Positions 8,690 through 18,246 of a DNA stretch of 52,215 nt are shown here, piece by piece (within the stretch, counting starts at the first letter, position 1; every line of letters begins with the position of its first letter). The DNA comes from Bdellovibrionales bacterium. Lineage in GTDB: Bacteria > Bdellovibrionota_G > JALEGL01 > JAGRMV01. The DNA lies in NCBI GenBank assembly GCA_020434365.1, contig JAGRAX010000004.1, positions 1 through 52,215 of the forward strand, given 5' to 3'. Made by a program: the position numbers and the translations under genes. The notes below the pieces were generated by a model, which saw only the letters and a program-made list of their open reading frames with translations, was not told where the DNA came from and ran no database searches.

Positions 8690-9795
8690 TATTTTCCCTT
8701 CCCTAGAAAGGTTTTGATGGATTGTAAGATATCATCTTTGGAATCTATTTTAGATGTGATCAAATGATCAAATTCTTTATTTTTTTCAAAACCCTTTTCT
8801 AAATCTTTGATAAATTGCCCCGAGCCATATTGAGATTCAACCTGTCCGTAGCCAAATAAATTGACCAAGGGTAGGAGCTCGCTTTTGAGCAAAGACATAC
8901 ACATGTTGGTATCTTCGGCTGACCAATTGTCTCCATCGGAAAAATGGAATACATACATGTTCCATTCTCCAGGATCAAAGTGCTGAGTGAGCATATGATG
9001 GCATAGTTTATATGCAGAGGAGATGATGGTTCCTCCTGATTCTTTGGTATGATAAAATGTTTCTTGATCGACTTCCTTGGCTGCCGCATCATGAATGATA
9101 TAACGAGATTCGATGCCTTTGTATTGAGATCTTAACCACGTATCAATCCAAAAGCTTTCAGTTCTTACAATATCTTTTTGCTCTTGACCCATAGATCCAG
9201 ACACATCCATGATATATACAATGACGGCATTGGAAACAGGTTGTGGAATTTCTTTCCAAGATCTGTAGCGTTTATCTTCTCGAATGGGAATGATCATCGG
9301 ATCTTTGGGGTTGTAAGTTCCACTTACAATTTGTCTTTTAAGAGCTTGTCTATAGGTTCTTCGAAAGTGTTTTAAAGATTCGGGTCCTGTGGGACGAATG
9401 CCCGTGTAGCGATATTTTGGAGAATCTAGTTTTTGCTTGTTTCCCTTTGGCTCAATTCGGGGAAGTTCCAGCTCCTCTCCCATGATCTGAGCCAGCTCAT
9501 CCATCGAAACATCGACTTCTAGTACATGTCTTCCGGCGCCTGAACCTGCTTCCCCTTCTCCTGGTTTTCCTACGGCATCACCTTCCTGCCCTTCACCCTG
9601 GCCTACGCCGCCTTTTTTTTCATGGTCATATTCAAAATGGGGTAGGTTGATGCGCGGCAAAGGAATAGAAACGTAGTCCTTCCCTTGTTTTCCAATCATT
9701 TCTCCAGAGGACATGTATTTTTTGAGATCTTGTTTGATCTTTCCGCGAATGATTTCTTTGAATCGGCGGTAGTTCTGATCAATTTTTAATGCCAT
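8689..9795 (-). CDS. yeaH: DUF444 / YeaH-YhbH family protein with VWA-like domain
   Basis: A 368-residue protein of the YeaH/YhbH family, partner of the PrkA kinase in many bacteria. The N-terminal third includes a glycine- and glutamate-rich linker (about 61-90, with GQGEGQEGD). The second half is a von Willebrand A-like fold whose metal site reads IMDVSGSMG with Asp197, Ser199 and Ser201, so a bound divalent ion is expected. In E. coli the homologous operon yeaGH responds to nitrogen starvation and stationary phase. The gene lies between prkA, 58 bp upstream, and spoVR, with which it overlaps by one base. The molecular function of the family is unknown. Confidence 0.92.
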   Translation of the reverse strand: MALKIDQNYRRFKEIIRGKIKQDLKKYMSSGEMIGKQGKDYVSIPLPRINLPHFEYDHEKKGGVGQGEGQEGDAVGKPGEGEAGSGAGRHVLEVDVSMDELAQIMGEELELPRIEPKGNKQKLDSPKYRYTGIRPTGPESLKHFRRTYRQALKRQIVSGTYNPKDPMIIPIREDKRYRSWKEIPQPVSNAVIVYIMDVSGSMGQEQKDIVRTESFWIDTWLRSQYKGIESRYIIHDAAAKEVDQETFYHTKESGGTIISSAYKLCHHMLTQHFDPGEWNMYVFHFSDGDNWSAEDTNMCMSLLKSELLPLVNLFGYGQVESQYGSGQFIKDLEKGFEKNKEFDHLITSKIDSKDDILQSIKTFLGKGK

Positions 9796-9853
9796 AAACT
9801 TTTACCAGCCACTTCTAAAAAAAATCCTTATAATCTTTTGTGTGATACAAAAA

Positions 9854-11947
9854 TCAGGATTTTTCTTTTGCATCGCCACGAGCAAAAATAGATGCTACAA
9901 AATTAAGAACATCTGTGGCTGAAGTGTCATCATATCCGTAGTTGTTGATCAGACGTTGTTTCACAATGTCGATTTTTTCTTGCGTGTCTTTGTCTACAAC
10001 AGAAGAAACAAGGCTGGTCAACTTGATGGTATCTTTTTGATCTTCAAAAAGTTTTAACTCCAAAGCTTTGTGCAATCTTTCATTGGTTCGATAGTCGAAA
10101 GATTTGTTATCAATGGCCAAGGCTCCAATGTAGTTCATGATCTCTCTTCTGAAATCATCTTTCCTGGACTCGGGAATATCAATTTTTTCCTCAATGGATC
10201 TCATGAGCCGCTCATCAGGCTCTTCGTCAGCTCCTGTATAGGCATTTCGAACCCTTTCACTCTGTGTATAGGCTTTGATGTTGTCGATGTAATTGGCGCA
10301 TAGTTTTGAAATGGCTTCCTCATCTGCGCAAATGGCTCTTTGAACTTCATTTTTAACAATATCTTCGTATTCAGATTTTACGGTGTTGATGATTTCGCGA
10401 TAGCGTTTTCTCGCTTCATCGTTGGCAATGAGTGAATGGTGTTTCAGCCCAGCATCCAATTCGTTGAGCACCATAAAGGGATTGATGCTGCTGGAATTTC
10501 TCTCATCTACCAAAGCATTCGAGATTTTGTCTTGAACATAGCGAGGCGAAATTCCTTCCATTCCTTCTCTTATGGTATCTTTTCTGAGTTCTCGGATGTT
10601 TTCTTCCGTATATCCAGGTAGAGATTTTCCATCATAGAGTTTGAGTTTTTGAAGAAGGGTTAGATTTGCTTTTTTGGGTTCTTCTAGCCTTGTAAGCACC
10701 GCCCACATTGCAGCCATTTCTAAGGTATGGGGCGCTACATGTTTGGAACGAATTTTTTTTGCGTTGTAATCTTTTTTATAGATTTTCACCTCTTCAGACC
10801 ATTTTGTAATATACGGAATATCAATTTTTACAGTACGGTCTCTCAAGGCTTCCATAAATTCATTGTTCTGGAGTTTTTTGTATTCCGGTTCATTGGTATG
10901 ACCAATGATGACCTCATCAATATCAGTTTGAGGAAATTTTTTGGGTTTGACCTTGTGCTCTTGAGATGCGCCCAAAAGATCATATAAGAAAGCTACATCG
11001 AGTTTAAGCATTTCAACAAATTCAATGATGCCCCGGTTGGCAATGTTAAATTCTCCATCAAAGTTAAAAGCCCTTGGATCAGAATCTGAGCCATACTGAG
11101 CAATTTTTCTATAGTTCACATCTCCTGTGAGTTCAGTGGAATCCTGGTTCTTTTCATCTTTGGGTTGAAAGGTTCCAATTCCGATGCGGTCTTTTTCTGA
11201 AAGAATCAATCTTTTGACTCGGACATGGTCGATGACTTTGGTCCAGTCTCCATTGTAGTGTTCAAGCAGTCGGTTGTAGACATAACGACATGCAGGATTG
11301 AGATCTCCTTCTACATGAATTTCATGGTCATTTTTTCCACCTTCATTGAGTTTTTGGAGAACCTCTCTTCTAAACTCTTGAGGAATGAGTAAGAGAGGAT
11401 CTTGATTCATAGGACAAAGCATCTCGTCTCCATCAATGATGGTTTCTCCAGGAAAATCAGCTTTTTTTACGACCCATTTATAGGTGTAGAGAGCCCCTTC
11501 GGGTTTTTTGCTATAATCCTCCAGACCTTTTTTTAATAGTCTTGCTACCGTGGACTTTGAGGAACCCACAGGTCCGTGTAAGAGAAGAACGCGTTTTTCT
11601 GTTCCATAGCGTTTGGCCGCAGATTTAAAGAAAGAAACCATTTTTTGAAGAGCAATATCCAATCCGAAAATTGCATCTTTACCTTCCTCAATGGGGTCAG
11701 AAAAAAAATGATACCTAGTAATTTTCTTCTTTCCATTGACGTAGGTTTCGCTCCCATAGGACAAAATCATGTCATATACACGTTGATAAGCGCTGCGACA
11801 TATCAGAGGATCTTTTTCTATCAAGCCCAAGTATTCATCGAAAGAACCTTCCCAATGTTGCTCTTTAAATTGTTGGAGATCCAACTTCTTTTTGATCAAG
11901 CTGACAATGCTACTTTGTGAAGATTTGCTCTCGTTTTTTGGTTCCAA
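9854..11947 (-). CDS. prkA: PrkA family serine protein kinase / AAA+ protein (YeaG type)
   Basis: A 697-residue PrkA protein: an N-terminal AAA+ ATPase domain with Walker A GPVGSSKS at 125-132, a central region with [13 protein letters not shown], and a C-terminal PrkA kinase-like domain. Family members have reported protein kinase or AAA+ protease activity and act in starvation responses. The start is a TTG at 11947 placed 5 bp behind a strong AGGAGG. The gene heads the run prkA-yeaH-spoVR, a co-occurring trio conserved across many phyla, and is preceded by a good promoter at 12068-12097. The length matches the family (about 630-690 residues). Confidence 0.94.
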   Translation of the reverse strand: MEPKNESKSSQSSIVSLIKKKLDLQQFKEQHWEGSFDEYLGLIEKDPLICRSAYQRVYDMILSYGSETYVNGKKKITRYHFFSDPIEEGKDAIFGLDIALQKMVSFFKSAAKRYGTEKRVLLLHGPVGSSKSTVARLLKKGLEDYSKKPEGALYTYKWVVKKADFPGETIIDGDEMLCPMNQDPLLLIPQEFRREVLQKLNEGGKNDHEIHVEGDLNPACRYVYNRLLEHYNGDWTKVIDHVRVKRLILSEKDRIGIGTFQPKDEKNQDSTELTGDVNYRKIAQYGSDSDPRAFNFDGEFNIANRGIIEFVEMLKLDVAFLYDLLGASQEHKVKPKKFPQTDIDEVIIGHTNEPEYKKLQNNEFMEALRDRTVKIDIPYITKWSEEVKIYKKDYNAKKIRSKHVAPHTLEMAAMWAVLTRLEEPKKANLTLLQKLKLYDGKSLPGYTEENIRELRKDTIREGMEGISPRYVQDKISNALVDERNSSSINPFMVLNELDAGLKHHSLIANDEARKRYREIINTVKSEYEDIVKNEVQRAICADEEAISKLCANYIDNIKAYTQSERVRNAYTGADEEPDERLMRSIEEKIDIPESRKDDFRREIMNYIGALAIDNKSFDYRTNERLHKALELKLFEDQKDTIKLTSLVSSVVDKDTQEKIDIVKQRLINNYGYDDTSATDVLNFVASIFARGDAKEKS

Positions 11948-12067
11948 AGGATCCTCCTGGTTCTAAAATTGAGCTAGGGGACACAGGGTGCGAGGAGCTA
12001 CTCAAGCACGCAAGGGGGAATGTATACAGAAACAACCAAAAGCACGACCCTATAACGCCCTAATTTT

Positions 12068-12097
12068 ATTATAGCTTTTTTTAGGATTGTGGGTCAA
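12068..12097 (-). promoter_or_regulatory. Sigma-70-type promoter ahead of prkA
   Basis: Read on the minus strand, TTGACC (12092-12097) and a perfect TATAAT (12068-12073) are 18 bp apart. The predicted transcript would start near 12061 and have an untranslated leader of about 113 nt before the prkA TTG. It lies in the 181-bp gap between prkA and the end of the upstream secreted-protein gene. I saw no sigma-54 motif, although prkA operons are controlled by NtrC in enterics. Confidence 0.65.
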
Positions 12098-12128
12098 CCG
12101 ATTCTTTTTCTTCCCTTCAAAGATTGCT

Positions 12129-13760
12129 CTACTTGTATTGAGCCACATAGGACCGAAGTGTTTGAGAAGCGCCTGGAAAAGATTCATTCCAATTTAGGAT
12201 GGCATCTCCGTTTTCACTCAAGGCTAAAGATGAGTTGGGAAAAAAATCAACCGTATGGTCTAGGCCTTGAGGAATGAAGGCATTGGCTTGATGGATTTGG
12301 GAACTCCATTGTCCATGTTGCATGTTTCGAACAAAAAGTTTGTTGGAGAATTCCCATGCCAATACCCCTTGTCCAGACGAGTTAAAACGCAGTTGATAGC
12401 TATGAATTGGATATCCGCCATTGAGAGTTTGTGAGGGCTGCGTAAAACTTTCCCAAGTCTCATTTTTCTTCCTTGCCCAATGCAGATCGTTTCCTTTTCT
12501 CCAATATATAAGGGCACTTTTGTCATCCAATCGATGAACACCCAAATCTAAAGGACCAGTGTGAAGGGTAGTGACAAATTTTCCCTGCTGAGAGGCCTGG
12601 CAAGAATCATAGCTTGTACATAATGTATTGGGGCAATCATAAAAATAAACATCTTTCTCTTTGGACCAGCTTGCAAGAAAATGATTTTTTTCCTGCAGAT
12701 CTATTCGAATGTGTTTGCAACGGCCTTGTGGAGAAAGACGAAGATGATTGGGATAGATCCAATGATCCTTAGACCAAATGTTTACATACGCAGATTGAGT
12801 ATTTAAGTCACACCATGAAAGTGCAATGTCGTTATTTTTGTTGATGGAAAGATCTATCCCATGGTCTTCAGAAAGTGGAACAAAAGAAGGTGCTATAGAA
12901 ATTTCTTTCCATTGAAGGGAAGAAAATTGGTAGAGCTTTTTCTCTCCTGAATTTTCAATCAAGATGACAACTTTTCCACTAGGATCATGATCCCAATAAA
13001 GCAATTGAGTAGAATTTTGTGGGTAGCTAGAAAAAGAATCGTGAAGACTGGACTGGTAATTCTGTCCATCTTTTTTATAAATAGAAAATACATGTTTTCC
13101 TAAAATTGGATCTACATCTTCCCATAAACTCAATATGCTTCCGTGATCAAAGAATAGTACAGCTTTTTGTGTAGCTGTTCCACTCACAGAAATGGAAGGA
13201 GAAGGATCTTGAAGGTGCATCCAAGAATAATTTTGATTTCGATGAATGTGATTTGTAGGAATCAGAGGAAATACATGCTGTGGATCTGAATATTGATATA
13301 GATTGATGTAGGCTTGCCCATGTGCGTTCATGTGTGCGCCAGCGGAAAACACATTTTGTGGAAGAGAGAGTTGATCATGAATTTGCTTCGGAAATTCCCA
13401 GTTCTTACTCCAACATTGGATTTCGATATGAATGTTGTTGTTATTGATTTTCCCTTGAAGATTCTTTGATTCACAAGCGCTGTTTTGGGGTTGAGGAGAA
13501 AAGGAAAAAGAATAACGACGATTTTGGAACACTTGTGTTCGGAATGTGTACTTTTCTTTGGCAAGAATTTGATGAATCTTGCCTTCTTGATCTTGTAAAA
13601 AAAGATCTTCCTGGTTTCCAAAACTCTCAATGGTAAAGGTTACGGTTGAATCTATGCCACTCTCCCCACAATACAAGAGACTTAAGGCCAAAACATGAAA
13701 GACTACAAAGCTCGAGAGTAACATAAAAATAGAATGTGTATATGTGCATATTGTTTTCAT
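12129..13760 (-). CDS. Secreted protein with propeller-like tryptophan repeats, function unknown
   Basis: A 543-residue protein with an N-terminal hydrophobic segment (about 11-30, IFMLLSSFVVFHVLALSLLY) followed by CGES; it could be a lipoprotein, although the residues before that cysteine are a poor lipobox. The second half has loosely repeated units, each with a hydrophobic-Trp strand, a short turn and a second Trp about 15-20 residues later: ALSWCDLNTQSAYVNIWSK, ALIYWRKGNDLHWARKK, VLAWEFSNKLFVRNMQ, ILNWNESFPG. This pattern suggests a beta-propeller or sialidase-like fold displayed outside the cytoplasm. Cysteine pairs (CPNTLC, SCQ) suggest disulfides. No catalytic motif was recognised. The start lacks a clear ribosome-binding site. 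Confidence 0.7.
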   Translation of the reverse strand: MKTICTYTHSIFMLLSSFVVFHVLALSLLYCGESGIDSTVTFTIESFGNQEDLFLQDQEGKIHQILAKEKYTFRTQVFQNRRYSFSFSPQPQNSACESKNLQGKINNNNIHIEIQCWSKNWEFPKQIHDQLSLPQNVFSAGAHMNAHGQAYINLYQYSDPQHVFPLIPTNHIHRNQNYSWMHLQDPSPSISVSGTATQKAVLFFDHGSILSLWEDVDPILGKHVFSIYKKDGQNYQSSLHDSFSSYPQNSTQLLYWDHDPSGKVVILIENSGEKKLYQFSSLQWKEISIAPSFVPLSEDHGIDLSINKNNDIALSWCDLNTQSAYVNIWSKDHWIYPNHLRLSPQGRCKHIRIDLQEKNHFLASWSKEKDVYFYDCPNTLCTSYDSCQASQQGKFVTTLHTGPLDLGVHRLDDKSALIYWRKGNDLHWARKKNETWESFTQPSQTLNGGYPIHSYQLRFNSSGQGVLAWEFSNKLFVRNMQHGQWSSQIHQANAFIPQGLDHTVDFFPNSSLALSENGDAILNWNESFPGASQTLRSYVAQYK

Positions 13761-13792
13761 GGATCATACACAATGCAAAGCCAATGCCACAA

Positions 13793-13845
13793 TTGGTGCC
13801 AGGCACCTTTTCCGGGAAAAAAGGTGCCATACGAAAATCGGTCGG
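13793..13845. repeat. Dispersed hairpin repeat, copy A (53 bp)
   Basis: This copy matches the one at 22398-22448 almost base for base apart from a 2-bp A insertion and one substitution. It contains the palindrome GGTGCCAGGCACC, then a second inverted repeat pairing GGCACCTTTT with AAAAGGTGCC around CCGGG, then a non-palindromic tail CATACGAAAATCGGTCGG. It lies between the start of the secreted propeller-like gene and the stop codon of the M17-N-like gene, ending 9 bp from that stop. The layout resembles REP/BIME-type or small non-autonomous elements. Confidence 0.85.
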
Positions 13846-13854
13846 TTTGAATTT

Positions 13855-14322
13855 TTAATCTAGTGTGTGAATCCAGTGAATGCGTATGGGTTTTCGATGA
13901 AACCTTTGTGTGCACAAAGTGATGAGAAGTTCTTCCATCTGGTCGGGAGCGGATTTATAAATCTGAATGGGAAGATGAAGAGATACGGACTCAGTTTGAA
14001 TGCGTTCGACATTATCTAATATTTCTTCCACCAATTTTTTGATGTTTGAAAAAGATAATTTTTTGGAATCTCCAAATCCAATCAATAAAGCTCTTTGGGC
14101 TTTGAATTTCGGATTCAGTGCAATGAGAATTTTTTCATGACTTTTTCCGCTGATGATGCCCGATTTCATCTGTTTCGAAATCATGCTTCCCAAACGCCAG
14201 TCAATTTTTCCTGCTAAACCTTTTGGAGGTTGTTCATCTTCGAAAATACACGTGACAAAAAGATCGGTCTCGTGATTTTCGATGTATTCAATATGATCGA
14301 CTTTGATAAATTCGTAGTTCAT
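13855..14322 (-). CDS. Free-standing peptidase M17 N-terminal-like domain protein
   Basis: A 155-residue protein that resembles only the N-terminal, non-catalytic domain of leucyl aminopeptidases. It has an opening strand DLFVTCIFEDEQPPKGLAGKID, LGSMISKQMKSGIISGKSHE (shown as LGSMISKQMKSG and SGKSHE), and the strand-turn ALLIGFGDSKKLS. The metal-binding catalytic domain of M17 enzymes is entirely missing, so it cannot be a peptidase by itself. The N domain of such enzymes is a macro-like fold that in some bacteria also binds DNA. It overlaps nusB by 4 bp (ATGA), so it is probably the last gene of the rib-nusB operon. Role unknown. Confidence 0.7.
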   Translation of the reverse strand: MNYEFIKVDHIEYIENHETDLFVTCIFEDEQPPKGLAGKIDWRLGSMISKQMKSGIISGKSHEKILIALNPKFKAQRALLIGFGDSKKLSFSNIKKLVEEILDNVERIQTESVSLHLPIQIYKSAPDQMEELLITLCTQRFHRKPIRIHWIHTLD

Positions 14323-14729
14323 AAGGCTGAAAGTTCTTTGGCCAGGCGATCTAAAATTCCGTTGATGAATTTGGGCGAATTGATTTCTCCGAAGCGTTTG
14401 CTCAGCTCAATGGCTTCGTTGATCGCAACGCTGTGGGGAATGTCTTCACAGTGCTGCATTTCAAAACTTGCCAGACGTAGAATGTTTCGGTCAATTTTGG
14501 GCATTCTGTGTATTTTCCAATTTTTTGAAGCGCTGGCAATGTTTTTGTCCAAGTTCTCCAAATGCGTTTCAATGCCTTCAATCCGAAATCGAATGAAGGG
14601 CATCTCTTCGTCATGAGTTTCAAAGTTTTGGCCAAAAAAATCAATGGCCTCACCAGACTGCAAGCCAGATTGTTCCATCAAATATAAGATCTGCAGAATT
14701 TTTTCTCGTGCTTTGCTTCGATTGGCCAT
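14319..14729 (-). CDS. nusB: Transcription antitermination protein NusB
   Basis: A 136-residue all-helical RNA-binding protein that, with NusE (S10), binds boxA RNA during rRNA antitermination. The family signatures are clear: an N-terminal RSKAREKILQILYLMEQSG and the C-terminal PKIDRNILRLASFEM plus SVAINEAIELSKRFGE and KFINGILDRLAKEL. The length is typical. It follows ribH by 12 bp, the common ribH-nusB arrangement, and overlaps the M17-N-like gene. Transcription presumably comes from the rib genes. Confidence 0.96.
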   Translation of the reverse strand: MANRSKAREKILQILYLMEQSGLQSGEAIDFFGQNFETHDEEMPFIRFRIEGIETHLENLDKNIASASKNWKIHRMPKIDRNILRLASFEMQHCEDIPHSVAINEAIELSKRFGEINSPKFINGILDRLAKELSAL

Positions 14730-14741
14730 AGGAGTTCTTTC

Positions 14742-15224
14742 TTATTGCTTCTGCGTAAAAAAATGCTGCGCCAGTTGAATGGCTGCAATTGCAGCTTCGT
14801 ATCCTTTGTGTCCTTCTTTACCTCCGCAGCGTTCTAAGGCCTGCGCTTTGGAGTTGACAGTAATCACTCCCAAACTTACGGGGATGCCTGAGCGTCTTCC
14901 GATTTCATCAAGCGCGTCAGTGATGGTTTGGGCGATGACTTCAAAATGAATGGTTTCCCCCTTGATCAAACATCCCAAGGGAATGATGGCGCCGTACTTT
15001 TGGCTGCCTGCCAAATGCGAAACCATTTGAGAGAGTTCAAAACTTCCTGCCACTTCAAAACATACGATATTGCTTTCCTTGATGCCTTGCTCAAGGCAGG
15101 CACGTTTTGCGCCATCTACAAGCTTGTCAACAATGTCTCGATGCCAAGAGGTATGCACAATGGCCACGCAGAGGCCGCGTGTAAAAAATAAATTTGCATC
15201 AAAAGCTTTTTGTGGGCTGTACAT
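14742..15224 (-). CDS. ribH: 6,7-dimethyl-8-ribityllumazine synthase
   Basis: Condenses the pyrimidinedione from the RibD branch with the four-carbon phosphate from RibB to form the direct precursor of riboflavin. The 160-residue protein shows VIPLGCLIKGETIHFEVIAQ (shown as IPLGCLIKGET and HFEVIAQ), with the catalytic histidine in the usual GET-x-HF position. The closing GVITVNSKAQALERCGGKEGHKGYEAA is shown as GVITV, AQALERCGG and NKG-like HKGYEAA, all characteristic. It is 3 bp downstream of ribBA and upstream of nusB, as the fourth gene of the riboflavin operon. Confidence 0.96.
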   Translation of the reverse strand: MYSPQKAFDANLFFTRGLCVAIVHTSWHRDIVDKLVDGAKRACLEQGIKESNIVCFEVAGSFELSQMVSHLAGSQKYGAIIPLGCLIKGETIHFEVIAQTITDALDEIGRRSGIPVSLGVITVNSKAQALERCGGKEGHKGYEAAIAAIQLAQHFFTQKQ

Positions 15225-15227
15225 AAT

Positions 15228-16433
15228 TTATACAATCTTTAATAGATGTCCGAGCTGGTCTTTTTTGGTTTGTAGGTACTTGCGATTGTCATCATGAGCT
15301 GGCGTTTCGATGGGAACGCGCTCGGTGACTTCTAGACCATAGCCTTCAAGGCCAATGATTTTTCTGGGATTGTTGGTTAGAAGTTTCATTTTAGAAACGC
15401 CTAAGGCTTTGAGCATTTGCGCTCCTACGCCATACTCTCTGAGGTCAGATCCAAATCCCAATTTTTTGTTGGCACTTACCGTATCTTCTCCCTGATCTTG
15501 TAGTGCATAGGCTTTGATTTTGTTTCGAAGCCCGATGCCTCGACCTTCCTGTCTTAAATATAACAGCACTCCGCATTGACTCTTACCGATTTGCTCCATG
15601 GCCCTGTGGAGTTGGTTCTGGCAGTCGCAGCGCAAAGAGCCCAAGACATCTCCAGTAAAACATTCTGAGTGTACGCGAACCAAGCAAGCTTCCTGCGAAG
15701 AGAGGTCTCCTTTGACCAAGGCGATGTGCTCATATGTATCGATGTCATTTTCAAAACAATGCAGTGTCCAGTCTCCACCAAAGCCTGAGGGAAGTTTTGC
15801 ACTGGCAGTGATGCGAACCAAAGATTCATGTTGAAGTCTGTACGCTGTGATCTGAGCCACCGATACAATGGGAATGTTATGTTTTTGAGAAAAGCTGCGT
15901 AGCTCGGGCATACGCGCCATGCTGCCATCTTCATTCATGATTTCGCAAATTACAGCAGCAGGTTTGAGACCGGCAAGCGTGGCCAAATCGACAGAGCCTT
16001 CGGTTTGTCCTGTACGGACCAAGACGCCACCCTTACGCGCACGTAATGGGAAAATATGGCCGGGCCGGGCCAAATCCGAAGGACCGCATTGATCGTCAAT
16101 TGCTGTTGCCACGGTTTTGGCGCGATCAAAGGCAGAGATGCCTGTGCTGATGCCTTCTTTGGCTTCGATGGAGATGGTAAAAGCCGTAGAGAAACGAGAG
16201 GTGTTGTGAGAAACCATGGGAGGAAGCTCAAGTTGATCGCAGCGCTCCTCTGTCATCGAAAGACATACCAAGCCTCGACCAAATTTGGTCATGAAGTTAA
16301 TAAGTTCAGGTGTGACTTTTTCTGCGGCAAAGACCAGGTCTCCTTCGTTTTCCCGATCCTCATCGTCAACAAGAATGACCATTTTTCCCGCTTTGATGGT
16401 TTCAATGGCATGTAGGACGTCTTTATGATCCAT
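15228..16433 (-). CDS. ribBA: Bifunctional DHBP synthase / GTP cyclohydrolase II
   Basis: A 401-residue fusion of the two enzymes that open riboflavin synthesis. The N-terminal half (about 1-203) is 3,4-dihydroxy-2-butanone 4-phosphate synthase with the acidic metal and substrate motif [10 protein letters not shown] at 23-32 and RPGHIFPL at 123-130. The C-terminal half is GTP cyclohydrolase II with zinc ligands Cys258, Cys269 and Cys271 and the [10 protein letters not shown] motif. All key residues are retained in both domains, so both activities are expected. Its start overlaps the end of ribE by 11 bp. Confidence 0.96.
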   Translation of the reverse strand: MDHKDVLHAIETIKAGKMVILVDDEDRENEGDLVFAAEKVTPELINFMTKFGRGLVCLSMTEERCDQLELPPMVSHNTSRFSTAFTISIEAKEGISTGISAFDRAKTVATAIDDQCGPSDLARPGHIFPLRARKGGVLVRTGQTEGSVDLATLAGLKPAAVICEIMNEDGSMARMPELRSFSQKHNIPIVSVAQITAYRLQHESLVRITASAKLPSGFGGDWTLHCFENDIDTYEHIALVKGDLSSQEACLVRVHSECFTGDVLGSLRCDCQNQLHRAMEQIGKSQCGVLLYLRQEGRGIGLRNKIKAYALQDQGEDTVSANKKLGFGSDLREYGVGAQMLKALGVSKMKLLTNNPRKIIGLEGYGLEVTERVPIETPAHDDNRKYLQTKKDQLGHLLKIV

Positions 16434-17028
16434 GAGAAACTCCTTGGTTTGGTTGCATACGATGAATGTATTTTGCGATCATATCAAATTCTAGATTTAC
16501 AGCTGCGCCGATTTGGTACAGAGAAAACCTCGTGTGAATCCAAGTGTGGGGGATGATCATCACCGAGAAAAAATCTCGATGAATTTCATTGATGGTTAGA
16601 CTTACGCCATCTACCGTAATGGATCCCTTTGGAATCATCCAATGCTGCTGCGCTTGTGGAAAAAAAATGTCTACCTTGTGATATTTGGTTTCAGCTTGCT
16701 CTTGCGCCTTGATTTCTTTAATTGTCCCGATGCCATCTACATGTCCGCTCACAAGGTGTCCATCCAGTCTATCGCCCAATTGCATAGCACGTTCCACATT
16801 GACCCAGTCTCCGGAGTTTAGATTTGACATGGAGGTTTTTTCGAAAGTTTCGGGAGAGATTTGAAAGCTTAAGGTTTCTTGGTCTATGGCGCAGATGGTG
16901 AGGCAACAACCATTGATTGCAATGCTCTGTCCAAGCTCAAGCCCATCCCAATGAGGTGTTTTAAGTTTTAGAACGCCTTCTTGGTGTTCCAGAACTTTGG
17001 CTGTGCATTCTATAATTCCTGTAAACAT
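16423..17028 (-). CDS. ribE: Riboflavin synthase alpha chain
   Basis: Converts two molecules of ribityllumazine into riboflavin. The 201-residue protein has the diagnostic N-terminus MFTGIIE and two lumazine-binding repeats. The first contains [13 protein letters not shown], and the second contains [12 protein letters not shown] and [14 protein letters not shown]. The start was moved from an upstream in-frame ATG (17076) to 17028 because GGTAGAGGT immediately precedes it and the family always begins MFTG. It lies 4 bp downstream of ribD and overlaps ribBA. Confidence 0.96.
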   Translation of the reverse strand: MFTGIIECTAKVLEHQEGVLKLKTPHWDGLELGQSIAINGCCLTICAIDQETLSFQISPETFEKTSMSNLNSGDWVNVERAMQLGDRLDGHLVSGHVDGIGTIKEIKAQEQAETKYHKVDIFFPQAQQHWMIPKGSITVDGVSLTINEIHRDFFSVMIIPHTWIHTRFSLYQIGAAVNLEFDMIAKYIHRMQPNQGVSHGS

Positions 17029-17032
17029 ACCT

Positions 17033-18136
17033 CTACCTTGTAAAAGAACCAGGGTGGATCTGTACTCGCAGATCACGCCCCATTCTTATAGCAGATTGGA
17101 TCTCGGCTTGAAAGGGCGGACTTGGGCCTTCGAGAAGGTCTTTTTTGTCGTGATGTTGGCTTAACTCTATGGGGCTCAAGTATACACTTTGGCGATTTAC
17201 CAAGTCAGTGTCCCAAAAGGCCTGTGTGAGGCGAGGTCCAGCCTCCAAAAGCAGAGAATCAATGTTTATCTCATGGAGCGCTTTCATGAGCTGCGGAAGG
17301 TCTAGGCCCCCTTTTAGAGCTTTGTTGAGCCCTATGATCTGAACGCCTAGATCTCTAATTTTTGAGGCTTTTTTGGATGTCGCATAGCTTGATAGGCAAA
17401 AAAGCATGCTTTTCCCAAGTTTGGGATTCAGAATGAGAGCGTCTTCGGGGCAACGCAGATGAGAGTCTACAAGCATGCGTATGGGCTGGTAAGAGATATT
17501 GATTCCTCGCACCGTCATTTGAGGATTGTCAGTCAGGACGGTACCAATGCCTGTGAGAATGGCCTGATACCTCGCGCGCAGTTTCATGGTGTGTCTCTGC
17601 GCCGAAGATCCTGTGAGAACCAATCGTTTGCTCCGATGCCCCATATAGCCATCGTTTGAAAGTGCGATTTTGCTATGAACAAAGGGCTTTGTAGATTGTA
17701 GGCGATGAAAAAAGACTTCGTTGAGCTGCTGGGCTTTTTCTTCTTCAATGCCTGCAACGACTTCGATGCCTTGCTCTCGAAGCCAGGCAATGCTCTGCCC
17801 TGCAACTTTTGGGTTGGGATCTTGCGTGGCTATAATAACTCGAGATACGCCTGAAGCTAGAACCTGCGGGGCGCAGGCAGGTGTGCGTCCCTGATGAAAG
17901 CATGGTTCTAAGCTTACATAGAGACTCCCTCCTCTGGCCTTTTTTCCAGCTTCTCTAAGTGCGAGAACCTCCGCATGCGGCAGTCCCGCTTTGTGGTGAT
18001 AGCCCTGTCCGACTTTTTTTCCTTGGGCATCAAGTACAATGCAGCCTACCAAGGGGTTGGGCGCCGTGGCTGCCCAAGCGCTGCGTGCCAAAACAAGGCA
18101 GCGTTTCATCCAATATGAATCTGTAGAGGAGTTCAC
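17033..18136 (-). CDS. ribD: Bifunctional diaminohydroxyphosphoribosylaminopyrimidine deaminase / reductase
   Basis: A 367-residue two-domain enzyme for the second and third steps of the GTP branch of riboflavin synthesis. The N-terminal deaminase has zinc ligands His54 with catalytic Glu56 (HAEVLAL), Cys79 (EPCFHQG) and Cys88. The C-terminal domain is a dihydrofolate-reductase-like reductase containing TGIGTVLTDNPQMTVR and LLLEAGPRLTQAF. It is the first rib gene. In the 110 bp upstream I found no FMN riboswitch-like sequence, so regulation by the classical element at this spot is unlikely. Confidence 0.95.
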   Translation of the reverse strand: MNSSTDSYWMKRCLVLARSAWAATAPNPLVGCIVLDAQGKKVGQGYHHKAGLPHAEVLALREAGKKARGGSLYVSLEPCFHQGRTPACAPQVLASGVSRVIIATQDPNPKVAGQSIAWLREQGIEVVAGIEEEKAQQLNEVFFHRLQSTKPFVHSKIALSNDGYMGHRSKRLVLTGSSAQRHTMKLRARYQAILTGIGTVLTDNPQMTVRGINISYQPIRMLVDSHLRCPEDALILNPKLGKSMLFCLSSYATSKKASKIRDLGVQIIGLNKALKGGLDLPQLMKALHEINIDSLLLEAGPRLTQAFWDTDLVNRQSVYLSPIELSQHHDKKDLLEGPSPPFQAEIQSAIRMGRDLRVQIHPGSFTR

Positions 18137-18246
18137 GATGGAGTTTTATGTATCGACTGCCCTAACAAAAAACAACTGCAAAGAAAGGGTATTTTTGAAA
18201 AAGCTTTTTGGCTGTGGCGCCCACTACCTGAGCCTACAGAAAAATC

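Noticed and set aside
18137-18246. FMN riboswitch ahead of ribD
   Set aside because: The gap before ribD is only 110 bp and holds none of the conserved RFN-element blocks on the minus strand, so the element was not called.
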